A stretch of DNA of 13,605 bases from Nanoarchaeota archaeon (GTDB taxonomy: Archaea; EX4484-52; LFW-46): positions 1-13,605 of the forward strand of contig JAHILE010000001.1 of the NCBI GenBank assembly GCA_018897155.1. Reading direction: 5' to 3'. Shown here one piece after another: positions 6,756 to 12,720 of this stretch. A program made the position numbers and the translations under genes. Position 1 is the stretch's first letter. Each line of letters opens with the position of its first letter. A model generated the notes under the pieces. The model ran no database searches and had not been told where the DNA came from. It was given only the letters and a program-made list of their open reading frames with translations.

Positions 6756-6801
6756 ATGAGCGAAATCGAGGTAATTCGGCGGTTGGCAGTTTTCGGACGT
6801 T
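6756..6801 (+). repeat. Diverged copy (D) of an intergenic repeat
   Basis: ATGAGCGAAA at 6756 and TTCGGACGTT at 6792-6801 match the two conserved blocks of the repeats at 8192-8245 and 9661-9727, in the same order and orientation, with similar spacing. The middle differs. It lies between the 218-aa gene and the promoter of the 125-aa gene. Chance similarity cannot be excluded. Confidence 0.35.
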
Positions 6802-6811
6802 GTTCAAAAGA

Positions 6812-6819
6812 TTTAAATA
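6812..6819 (+). promoter_or_regulatory. TATA box of the 125-aa gene
   Basis: TTTAAATA is centred about 27 bases before ATG 6842, with no ribosome site between, as in leaderless archaeal transcripts. Confidence 0.6.
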
Positions 6820-6841
6820 CTTTTAACGACTAAGTTGTAAC

Positions 6842-7219
6842 ATGAGCTACAAAGTCGACCTTTTGTATAAAGATTTGACAGGCAAAGACCTCAATGGAGG
6901 TGGTAACTCCGTACCTTTAGACACCAAAATGGGTGATCTATTCAGGGGTGATATATTCCTTTCAGATGATGCGAATGGATTAGTGGGATATTCACCAGAA
7001 TTTCGGGAAGTAACTGTTAAGTGCGTTGAGAAGCACAATAACGGTAGTATCAAATATACTTTATCTGCGGGTCGCAATTTCTGCGGTATTGACAATCTAG
7101 AAATAATAGATGATGCTGTGAAACTCGATATTCTGACAAAAAATAATATGATCGGTGAAGAGAAGGAAAAACTTAGAAATGCATGGAAAAACTTTCTCGA
7201 AAAATATATAATCGAATGA
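6842..7219 (+). CDS. Unknown 125-aa protein
   Basis: A small soluble protein I do not recognise. The first 85 residues look beta-rich with Gly/Asp turns (GDIFLSDDANGLVGY, REVTVKCVEKHNNGS); the last 35 are a charged helix (EEKEKLRNAWKNFLEKY). The start is supported by the TATA box at 6812-6819. The stop overlaps the ATG of a doubtful small ORF. It sits between two weak copies of the intergenic repeat and before a toxin-antitoxin pair, suggesting accessory DNA. Confidence 0.65.
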   Translation: MSYKVDLLYKDLTGKDLNGGGNSVPLDTKMGDLFRGDIFLSDDANGLVGYSPEFREVTVKCVEKHNNGSIKYTLSAGRNFCGIDNLEIIDDAVKLDILTKNNMIGEEKEKLRNAWKNFLEKYIIE

Positions 7220-7410
7220 TACGGCTATTAATGCCTATTCGGCGGCACTACAAGCGCTTTGCATATCGGGCATTCTGGAAAGACGCGCTTTATTGGCTTG
7301 CAGAATGGCGCGTTTCTTATAAGAAGCGTAAACTTAGATATCATCATTTGATGCCGCTTGATTTCAGTTTATCATTTATCAGAAAGTTCTTGTTTCTTTT
7401 TTTCAGTTAG
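7216..7410 (+). CDS. Doubtful 64-aa basic ORF
   Basis: ATG 7216 overlaps the previous stop as ATGA, allowing translational coupling. The product is very basic and aromatic (RRHYKRFAYRAFWKDALYWL). The opposite strand of the same DNA (7228-7344) encodes a 38-aa stretch ending FPECPICKALVVPPNRH with a CPIC pair, equally protein-like. The two readings are hard to reconcile; one may be a relic. No homologue recognised. Confidence 0.2.
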   Translation: MIRLLMPIRRHYKRFAYRAFWKDALYWLAEWRVSYKKRKLRYHHLMPLDFSLSFIRKFLFLFFS

Positions 7411-7583
7411 ATGAAGATAATTTTCGCCAGAAACAATTGGTTTGCTTATCTTTTTTTCGAGTTCGCGCCTTGCCGACATGAGCGAAAAGGCGCTGCATGA
7501 TTCATATTCGTGATTTTGCGGAGTTTGGCATGTATATTGATGAGTTAGACAATTATGGATACATTTCATCGATATCAAAGATG
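7411..7583. other. Non-coding gap before hicB
   Basis: No convincing gene. The minus strand of about 7372-7490 reads SARRELEKKISKPIVSGENY onward, which looks like a broken coding remnant with no proper start or end. A weak copy of the intergenic repeat begins at 7471. Confidence 0.4.
7471..7520 (+). repeat. Diverged copy (C) of an intergenic repeat
   Basis: TGCCGACATGAGCGAAAAGG at 7471-7490 matches 9651-9670 of the best copy at 17 of 20 bases. A TTTGCGG block follows at 7514 as in the other copies, but the central hairpin and TTCGGACGTT block are not recognisable. Same orientation as the other copies; probably decayed. Confidence 0.4.
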
Positions 7584-7592
7584 TTTTTAAAC
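7584..7592 (+). promoter_or_regulatory. TATA box of hicB
   Basis: TTTTTAAAC is centred 26 bases before ATG 7614. A second CTTTAAAC follows at 7592-7599. The spacing decides the hicB start at 7614 rather than the in-frame ATG at 7497. Confidence 0.55.
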
Positions 7593-7613
7593 TTTAAACG
7601 GCAATATAATAAC

Positions 7614-7826
7614 ATGGCTAAAGAATATACGGTAATAATCGAGCAGGGAGAAGACGGCTACTTAATTGCTTCAGTAGTGGAGCTTCCCGGCTGCCATACT
7701 CAGGCAAAGACTATGGAAGAATTATTAAGCCGCATAAAAGAAGCGATTTCTTTATATCTGGAAGTTGAAAAGGATATCGAACCCACCAGATTCGTAGGTA
7801 TTCAAAAGGTAGAGGTTATTGCATAA
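7614..7826 (+). CDS. hicB: HicB-family antitoxin
   Basis: A 70-aa protein with the HicB partial RNase H-like fold: YTVIIEQGEDGYLIASVVEL, PGCHTQAKTMEELLSRIKEAI, then SLYLEVEKDIEP. The GYLIASVVELPGC and helix match HicB closely. In the family it binds and neutralises the HicA toxin. This short form ends soon after the fold and lacks the ribbon-helix-helix or helix-turn-helix domain many HicB proteins use to repress their operon. The longer frame from 7497 adds 39 residues that do not look like HicB. hicA follows after 106 bases, an unusually wide gap for a pair that normally overlaps or nearly so. Confidence 0.88.
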   Translation: MAKEYTVIIEQGEDGYLIASVVELPGCHTQAKTMEELLSRIKEAISLYLEVEKDIEPTRFVGIQKVEVIA

Positions 7827-7844
7827 CTCATATTATATTCTACA

Positions 7845-7862
7845 ATATATATATATATATAT
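7845..7862. repeat. AT dinucleotide tract between hicB and hicA
   Basis: About nine AT units. It may act as an extra TATA-like element or be a slippage-prone spacer. Confidence 0.7.
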
Positions 7863-7879
7863 TATGAAGATACGGGCGT

Positions 7880-7919
7880 ATATTTAAACCATTAAGTACA
7901 TATTATAGTACAAATGTAC
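7880..7919 (+). promoter_or_regulatory. hicA promoter with GTAC dyads
   Basis: The box ATATTTAAACC (about 7880-7890) predicts a transcript start near 7912-7917. GTAC occurs at 7896-7899, 7908-7911 and 7916-7919, making GTAC-ATATTATA-GTAC and GTACAAATGTAC palindromes over that start site. A repressor here would control hicA separately from hicB. Confidence 0.45.
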
Positions 7920-7932
7920 CATATGTGATTTT

Positions 7933-8160
7933 ATGGATGGATTGAAGCCGATAAAGCCTGAAAAGCTAATCAAGATTATCGGAAGCCTCGGCTTTCTTAT
8001 TTTACGGCAAAGCGGCAGTCACGTCATTATGAAACATCCCGATGGAAGAACAACCGTTGTGCCTTTTCATAAAGGCGAATTAATTGACCGCGGGCTTCTC
8101 CGAAAAATAATTCGCGATGAACTGAAAATCTCAAGGGACGAATTTTTGGAGTTGGTGTAA
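7933..8160 (+). CDS. hicA: HicA-family mRNA interferase toxin
   Basis: A 75-aa double-stranded-RNA-binding-like fold toxin. KPIKPEKLIKIIGSLGF, then RQSGSHVIMKHPDG with the catalytic GSH (His30), TTVVPFHKGELIDRGLLRKI and a final helix: all standard HicA features. HicA cleaves mRNA and is held inactive by HicB. Length is typical and no inactivating change is visible. It follows hicB on the same strand, the reverse of the common hicA-hicB order, and has its own likely promoter. A GTGGCAA-T-TTGCCAC palindrome starts 9 bases after the stop. Confidence 0.92.
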   Translation: MDGLKPIKPEKLIKIIGSLGFLILRQSGSHVIMKHPDGRTTVVPFHKGELIDRGLLRKIIRDELKISRDEFLELV

Positions 8161-8161
8161 T

Positions 8162-8280
8162 ATGGGGTGTGGCAATTTGCCACCATCCTTTAGCGAGAAA
8201 GCGCATACGCGTGCGGCTCGCGCTTCGGACGTTTGCGGGGGCGAGATGGGGTGTGTATGAATGATTTGCGCAGCAATCAT
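8162..8280. other. Dyads and direct repeats around repeat copy A
   Basis: ATGGGGTGTG occurs at 8162-8171 and again at 8246-8255, bracketing repeat copy A. GTGGCAA-T-TTGCCAC (8169-8183) is a perfect palindrome just after hicA and may end its transcript. ATGATT...AATCAT (8261-8280) forms another hairpin over the ATPase stop codon. No gene is seen. Confidence 0.55.
8192..8245 (+). repeat. Intergenic repeat copy A
   Basis: It shares two exact blocks with copy B: 15 bases at 8192-8206 (= 9661-9675) and 26 bases at 8218-8243 (= 9698-9723). Between them the sequence differs in length (11 versus 22 bases). CTCGC (8217-8221) and GCGAG (8241-8245) enclose the second block. It lies between hicA and the 3' end of the ATPase gene. 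Confidence 0.85.
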
Positions 8281-9539
8281 AGTCCTAAAAACCATTTCCA
8301 AATCGGTGTGTATTTTATTTTTTTGCCGCCGGATTTTTCCTCACCTTCATAATTCCAAGTTATGATCAGAAGATTGTTGCATTTTAAATCATCGGATGCT
8401 TTCAAAAGACCTTTTATTTCACGCTCTTTTGTATCTGGGTTCCCAACATCATAGCATACCTGTATCAGCTGACGAATCTTTGAACCTTCCTTTATTACAA
8501 AATCCGTTTCTTTTCCGAAATAATCTTTATAGTAGTATATCTCAGTATTCATCCCTTCCAAAGATTGCCTTCTTAATAATTCTACTGCAACGGCGTTTTC
8601 CATAATGCGGCCGAAATTCGATGCAGATTGGAACGCAATAGCGTTTATCATTCCCGTATCTATCGCATATATTTTTTTCGGAGAGGTTATCCGTTCTTTC
8701 TGCTTGAATGAAAACCGGTCAAGGGAAAAAATAAGATACGTTTCCTCTATATAGCTTACGTAATTTTGGACGGTGTGGACGCTTCTGAAATTCAGCATAT
8801 TTTTAAGATTCGTAAAAGACGCCTCTTGGGCAAATCCGGACATAAGGTATTTTGCAAGGTTGTACAAAGCGTCCGAATACTTTATGCGATATCGCTTTAC
8901 GATGTCCTTGAATATGATGCTGTCAAAAAGGCTCTGAAGATATGCATAATCATATCCTTTAACGACTACTTCCGGAAATCCCCCTGTTTCAAGGTATTTT
9001 TTTAATCTGTTCATTATATCTCCGGTTTCTTCCTGAGTATATTCTTTTTTGAATTCAAAGCCAGATGCCTCTAAAGATTCTTTGAACGAAAACGGGAACA
9101 TTTCAAATGACAAATGTCTTCCTGTAAGGTGAGTTGCAAGCTCGGCGCTGAGAAGCTTTGCGTTTGAGCCAGTAATCATGAGGTTGTATCCCCTTCTTTT
9201 CAGGCTGTTTGCCCAAAGCTCCCATTTGGGCAGGTTTTGTATTTCATCCAGAAGAAGGTACGTTACATCGCCGTAAAATTCCTTTATGTATTTCAGGATT
9301 TCATCATAGTTCTTTGCTTCTGCCAGCTCTTTTTCATCGAAATTCACATACGCAAATTCTTTATCGTGAAGCGCCATAAAGCAGAATACTGATTTGCCGC
9401 ATCGCCTTATGCCAGCAACTACTTTTATCATATCGCTCGGCATGTATTTTTCAATATTTTTTGAAACCTCGCGCCCGACGAAAGCCGTTTTTAATATCCG
9501 TTCTTTTTCCTGCTTCTGACGCAATATGACTTCTCTCAT
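8277..9539 (-). CDS. AAA_14 / DUF4143 ATPase
   Basis: A 420-aa protein of the archaeal-type ATPase family. Residues 40-135 hold the AAA_14 domain: Walker A GIRRCGKS (43-50), Walker B YLLLDEIQN (94-102), sensor ITGSNAKLLS. Residues about 205-380 form DUF4143, ending with YYYKD..GKETDFVIKEG..LIQVCYD, a PD-(D/E)xK-like end. The family is common in archaea and anaerobic bacteria, often in many copies, and its role is not settled. Start ATG 9539 lies about 27 bases from a TATATATA box on the minus strand. The gene is flanked by direct repeats (copies A and B), suggesting acquisition as a unit. All ATPase motifs look intact. Confidence 0.88.
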   Translation of the reverse strand: MREVILRQKQEKERILKTAFVGREVSKNIEKYMPSDMIKVVAGIRRCGKSVFCFMALHDKEFAYVNFDEKELAEAKNYDEILKYIKEFYGDVTYLLLDEIQNLPKWELWANSLKRRGYNLMITGSNAKLLSAELATHLTGRHLSFEMFPFSFKESLEASGFEFKKEYTQEETGDIMNRLKKYLETGGFPEVVVKGYDYAYLQSLFDSIIFKDIVKRYRIKYSDALYNLAKYLMSGFAQEASFTNLKNMLNFRSVHTVQNYVSYIEETYLIFSLDRFSFKQKERITSPKKIYAIDTGMINAIAFQSASNFGRIMENAVAVELLRRQSLEGMNTEIYYYKDYFGKETDFVIKEGSKIRQLIQVCYDVGNPDTKEREIKGLLKASDDLKCNNLLIITWNYEGEEKSGGKKIKYTPIWKWFLGL

Positions 9540-9553
9540 ACAGCATTATTTAA

Positions 9554-9600
9554 CTGCACAAATATATATAGTTTTGTGCAGTATGATGTATGAACTGCAC
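9554..9600 (-). promoter_or_regulatory. ATPase promoter: TATA box inside an inverted repeat
   Basis: CTGCACAAA (9554-9562) and TTTGTGCAG (9573-9581) form a perfect 9-bp inverted repeat. The 10-base spacer contains TATATATA (9563-9570), centred about 27 bases from ATG 9539. A third half-site CTGCACA lies at 9594-9600. A protein bound to both arms would block TBP, so this looks like a repressor operator, possibly autogenous. Confidence 0.6.
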
Positions 9601-9650
9601 AGCACATATGGCAGCGAGGTATTCGCGTATGGCTGTATGATGGCTATATT

Positions 9651-9727
9651 TGCCGATATGAGCGAGAAAGCGCATGCACATGCGCATACTCGCGCAATCG
9701 CGCTTCGGACGTTTGCGGGGGCGCGAG
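9651..9727 (+). repeat. Intergenic repeat copy B
   Basis: The longest copy. GCGCATG-CA-CATGCGC (9670-9685) is a perfect hairpin, and CTCGCGC (9689-9695) pairs with GCGCGAG (9721-9727). Exact blocks 9661-9675 and 9698-9723 are shared with copy A. It lies between the ATPase promoter and the 3' end of hsdM. An open frame runs through it on the plus strand but looks like chance. Confidence 0.85.
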
Positions 9728-9730
9728 AAG

Positions 9731-11200
9731 TTATAGACTTAAACCCTTTAAAGACTCTGCAATTTTATTCTCAAGATCCAATATCTTCTTCTTTATAACT
9801 TCCGGCTTTTCATATTCGATTTCTTCATACTCTATTTCTTTATACTTCGATATGCTCAAGTCGTAATCCTTCTCTTTAATTTCTTTTATTGGAACAAAGA
9901 AACATTTTCCTTTCCTGTCTGATTGGTCTTCTTTGTGTCTTTTTTTGAATCGTTCAATAATATCCGGAATATCATTTTTGTCAGTCATGGTTCTTTTGTC
10001 ATCCAAACTGAAGCCATCGCTTTGCATATCATAGAACCACACTTCTTTTGTTGGCTCGCCTTTTGTGAAAAACATCACAGCAGTTGATACCCCGGCATAT
10101 GGCTTAAATACGCCAGACGGCATAGATATTATCGCATCAAGACGGCACTTTTCAAGCAAAAGTTCTCTAATCATCTTATGTGCTTTTGAATTTCCGAATA
10201 ATACGCCATCTGGAACGATTACTGCACATTTTCCGCTGTTTGTCAGTAGGTTGTACATAAGTTCCAAAAACAATAACTCTGTTTTGGTTGTATGAGTCCT
10301 GAAATTTTCCCCGATTTCAGATTCATCAAGACTTCCCTTAAACGGCGGATTTGCCAATATTACATCATAGCAATTTGATTCGTCATATCTTTTTGATAAG
10401 GTATTTTTCTGCTCAATGTTGGGATTGTTAATCCCGTGCATCATTAAGTTCATTAAAGATATTCTCACCATCGTCTGGTCAAAATCATACCCGTATAGCG
10501 TTTCTTCTCTTAGCATCCTCCACTGGTGTTCGTTTAATTTGTCCCCCGCCAAGTTTCCTGCTTTAACTAATTCTTTTGAGGTGTTGTCCATTAAGATGTA
10601 TTCATAAGCAGTAAGCAAAAATCCGGCAGTTCCGCAGGCAGGATCGCATATTCGATCCCCGTATTTTGGCTCAAGAATCTCAGCCATCATTTTAATAATG
10701 TGCCTTGGAGTCCTAAACTGCCCGTTTTTTCCGGCAGTTTGCAATTGCCCTAAAAGGTATTCATACATATCGCCTTTAGTGTCCCTATTCTGCTCTTTTA
10801 TGTGCATGTCGTTGATTATTTTTACCGCTTCAACAAGCAAAGATGCGGTAGGAATAGAAAAGCTTGCATCCTTCATATATTTTGAATATATGGAATTTTC
10901 TCCGCCGTTAATCTTTCTTAAGAAAGGAAATACTTTATCCCTTACGTGCTCAAGCATTTGTTCTGCAGGATACTCCGCCCACACAGACCATTTATAGTCT
11001 TCATGGCCTTTGAATATTGAATCAAACGGCTTTTCTAAAAGATTGGCATTTTGCTTTCTTGAAACCTCCTCGTCTTCCAGCCGTTTCATAAAGATAAGGT
11101 AAGACATCTGCTCTATCGCCTGAAGCGGATTTGATATTCCCCCGCTCCAGAATTTATTCCACAGCAAGTTTATTTTTGATTTTAGTTCTGAGTCTAGCAT
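9731..11200 (-). CDS. hsdM: Type I restriction-modification methyltransferase subunit HsdM
   Basis: A 489-aa adenine-N6 methyltransferase subunit. The HsdM_N helical domain is at about 1-135 (LWNKFWSGGISNP, SYLIFMKRLED). GQFRTPRHI (160-168) leads into the Rossmann-type domain with SAM motif I DPACGTAGF (186-194) and catalytic motif IV NPPF (284-287). A C-terminal helix (KKKILDLENKIAESL) fits the HsdS-contact region. With HsdS it methylates the recognition sequence; with HsdR it restricts foreign DNA. GAGGT lies about 8 bases before ATG 11200. It is the last gene of a four-gene operon, 5 bases after the Bro-N gene. Confidence 0.95.
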   Translation of the reverse strand: MLDSELKSKINLLWNKFWSGGISNPLQAIEQMSYLIFMKRLEDEEVSRKQNANLLEKPFDSIFKGHEDYKWSVWAEYPAEQMLEHVRDKVFPFLRKINGGENSIYSKYMKDASFSIPTASLLVEAVKIINDMHIKEQNRDTKGDMYEYLLGQLQTAGKNGQFRTPRHIIKMMAEILEPKYGDRICDPACGTAGFLLTAYEYILMDNTSKELVKAGNLAGDKLNEHQWRMLREETLYGYDFDQTMVRISLMNLMMHGINNPNIEQKNTLSKRYDESNCYDVILANPPFKGSLDESEIGENFRTHTTKTELLFLELMYNLLTNSGKCAVIVPDGVLFGNSKAHKMIRELLLEKCRLDAIISMPSGVFKPYAGVSTAVMFFTKGEPTKEVWFYDMQSDGFSLDDKRTMTDKNDIPDIIERFKKRHKEDQSDRKGKCFFVPIKEIKEKDYDLSISKYKEIEYEEIEYEKPEVIKKKILDLENKIAESLKGLSL

Positions 11201-11205
11201 GATAA

Positions 11206-12069
11206 TTACCTCTTTTTAATCTTTTTTTCATCTATTTCAAAAGCATTATTTGATGACAACTCCAAAAGATTGTCTTTTGCATTTTTTGATGTCACTATGC
11301 TTTCGCCCAATTGTTTTTCTATATCTTTTCTTGTATTTCCTGCAACCTTGCCACCCAATATCGCCACATTCCTGCTGTGATTGAATGTTTTAGGATCTTC
11401 TTTTTTTGAAAATTCTGTTGTTGTGGCTTCTGCAAGCATGTTCAAAACAAGTTCAAGATTAGACATGTTATCCCGCAGATTTTCTTTCTTTAAGTTTTTT
11501 AGGTTTTTGTATTCTGCGATTGTTTTTCCAGACCATGCTTTTGTAATTTCGTTTGTAAGTATGGCAAAGTCCGATTCTTTTTCTATTCCAACCCTATTCC
11601 ATTCATCAGTCAGGTCCTTTCTCACTTCGATTGTTTTTAATCTCTGATTAATCCATTCCTTTGAATACCCTTTATGCAAGTATGTTTTCATGACCCTGTC
11701 AAGTCCCAGTTCAGGGTCATAAGTTTCATTTATTCGTTCATTGCCGACTTTTGCAAGCCAGATTTTGAACGGCTCTGCCTTTTTTGAAGGTATTGACTGG
11801 ATTAGCCTTAGAATCTGCTCGGTGTTGCCTACATCTGTAAGATATTGCTTTCCATCCGAGGATTGCATTTTCAGTTGGCTACAATTTGTAGCCAACTGGC
11901 TTCCCTCTGCTTTTAGCCGTGTCTTAAGAACGCTCCAATATTTTCTTGGGTTCTGGCTTTCTGTAAGAATGGCAATCACATCAATTATCGAAAAATACCA
12001 TTCGTTTTCAAACCACATGGTTCTGACATTATTGTTTTCAAAAAGCTTTATTGAATGTTCTTCAGCCAT
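11206..12069 (-). CDS. Bro-N / DinD-like protein embedded in the RM operon
   Basis: A 287-aa protein. Residues 1-110 are a Bro-N domain (LFENNNVRTMWFENEWYFSI, IDVIAIL, LTDVGNTEQILRLIQSIPS, EPFKIWLAKVG), found in phage antirepressors and baculovirus BRO proteins. The rest (ETYDPELGLDR, KGYSKEWINQR, LTDEWNRVGI, ITKAWSGKTIAEYKNLK, KENLRDNMSNLELVLNMLAEA) matches long chromosomal relatives of DinD. Such genes are often found within type I RM loci; DNA binding is likely but function is not established. GAGGTGA lies 4 bases before ATG 12069 and overlaps the stop of the preceding gene, so translation is probably coupled. A 27-base DNA palindrome lies within the coding region at 11872-11898. Confidence 0.82.
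   Translation of the reverse strand: MAEEHSIKLFENNNVRTMWFENEWYFSIIDVIAILTESQNPRKYWSVLKTRLKAEGSQLATNCSQLKMQSSDGKQYLTDVGNTEQILRLIQSIPSKKAEPFKIWLAKVGNERINETYDPELGLDRVMKTYLHKGYSKEWINQRLKTIEVRKDLTDEWNRVGIEKESDFAILTNEITKAWSGKTIAEYKNLKNLKKENLRDNMSNLELVLNMLAEATTTEFSKKEDPKTFNHSRNVAILGGKVAGNTRKDIEKQLGESIVTSKNAKDNLLELSSNNAFEIDEKKIKKR
11872..11898. repeat. Perfect palindrome inside the Bro-N gene
   Basis: CAGTTGGCTACAA (11872-11884), one central base, then TTGTAGCCAACTG (11886-11898). It encodes SQLATNCSQL at the end of the first part of the Bro-N domain. Related proteins keep a similar SQLVTNCxQLK peptide there, as I recall, so the site may be conserved at both protein and DNA level. Confidence 0.85.
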
Positions 12070-12078
12070 AATTTCACC

Positions 12079-12720
12079 TCAATTACTATCTTTCGCACCA
12101 AATTCTTCTTTTTCCTCGTCATCTAAAATGCGTTTGTATTTCTCGCAAAGCTGATTGTATTGGCTTTGGTCTTTTTTTAATTCTGCAAATTCCAAAAGAA
12201 AATAAACAATATCATAAAGCGCATAATCATCTTCTTTGATATTTTCCGCTTCTTTTTCAGCCAATTCTTTGAATCTGCTTAATTTTTCTTCACCCAAATT
12301 AGACATTATCGTTTTATGTGCAGATTCAAAACCATATTCGTCTTTTGCTTTTAGAAACTCCATATATTCCTTAAAAATATCTTCAACTGAAAAGGCATTT
12401 ATGAGGCATAAAAAATAGTTTGCGACAATCTTTTCAAAGTTAAACTTTCCGACAATGTCCTCATAATCAAAATAATTGTATTCATTCTGCAAAAGAAAGA
12501 ACATCAGCTTTTTGTAGCATTTTTGGCATTCGGCATAATTTTGTTTTTTGAACTCGTCTTCAATCATCCGAAAATACGCCTTAAGTAGCTTAAGCCCTTC
12601 CTGGCCGCATTTATAATCATAATGATACGCGCCGTTTTTCGCATTGATTATGAATTTATCAATATCTTTTTCCAAGCTTTCCTCGCTTAGAGTATACTGT
12701 TTTATTACTTTCACTTTCAT
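12079..12720 (-). CDS. Unknown 213-aa helical protein in the RM operon
   Basis: Almost entirely helical and acidic, with repeated aromatic/Lys patterns (GLKLLKAYFRMIEDEFKKQN, CQKCYKKLMFFLLQNEYNYF, DIVYFLLEFAELKKDQSQYN) that recall TPR-like or four-helix scaffolds. No catalytic motif or known family recognised. CQKC is a possible CxxC, but isolated. ATG 12720 overlaps the hsdS stop as ATGA, so it is translated after hsdS, and the Bro-N gene follows after 9 bases. Its place between hsdS and hsdM suggests an accessory to the RM system, perhaps a regulator or partner protein; this is inferred. Confidence 0.7.
   Translation of the reverse strand: MKVKVIKQYTLSEESLEKDIDKFIINAKNGAYHYDYKCGQEGLKLLKAYFRMIEDEFKKQNYAECQKCYKKLMFFLLQNEYNYFDYEDIVGKFNFEKIVANYFLCLINAFSVEDIFKEYMEFLKAKDEYGFESAHKTIMSNLGEEKLSRFKELAEKEAENIKEDDYALYDIVYFLLEFAELKKDQSQYNQLCEKYKRILDDEEKEEFGAKDSN

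Noticed and set aside
6717-6840. TGA readthrough extending the 218-aa protein by 40 codons in frame
   Set aside because: The extension runs over a repeat copy and the next gene's TATA box, ends just before its start, and no recoding signal is seen.
7497-7613. 39-residue N-terminal extension of HicB
   Set aside because: It does not resemble HicB, overlaps the hicB TATA boxes, and ATG 7614 has the right promoter spacing.
8192-9727. Integron attC sites
   Set aside because: The repeats are palindromic and lie between gene modules, but they lack the RYYYAAC / GTTRRRY core boxes and no integron integrase is in the window.
9526-9798. 90-aa plus-strand ORF through repeat copy B
   Set aside because: It overlaps the ATPase start and hsdM end and its AHAHAH stretch comes from the hairpin; it has no promoter or ribosome site.
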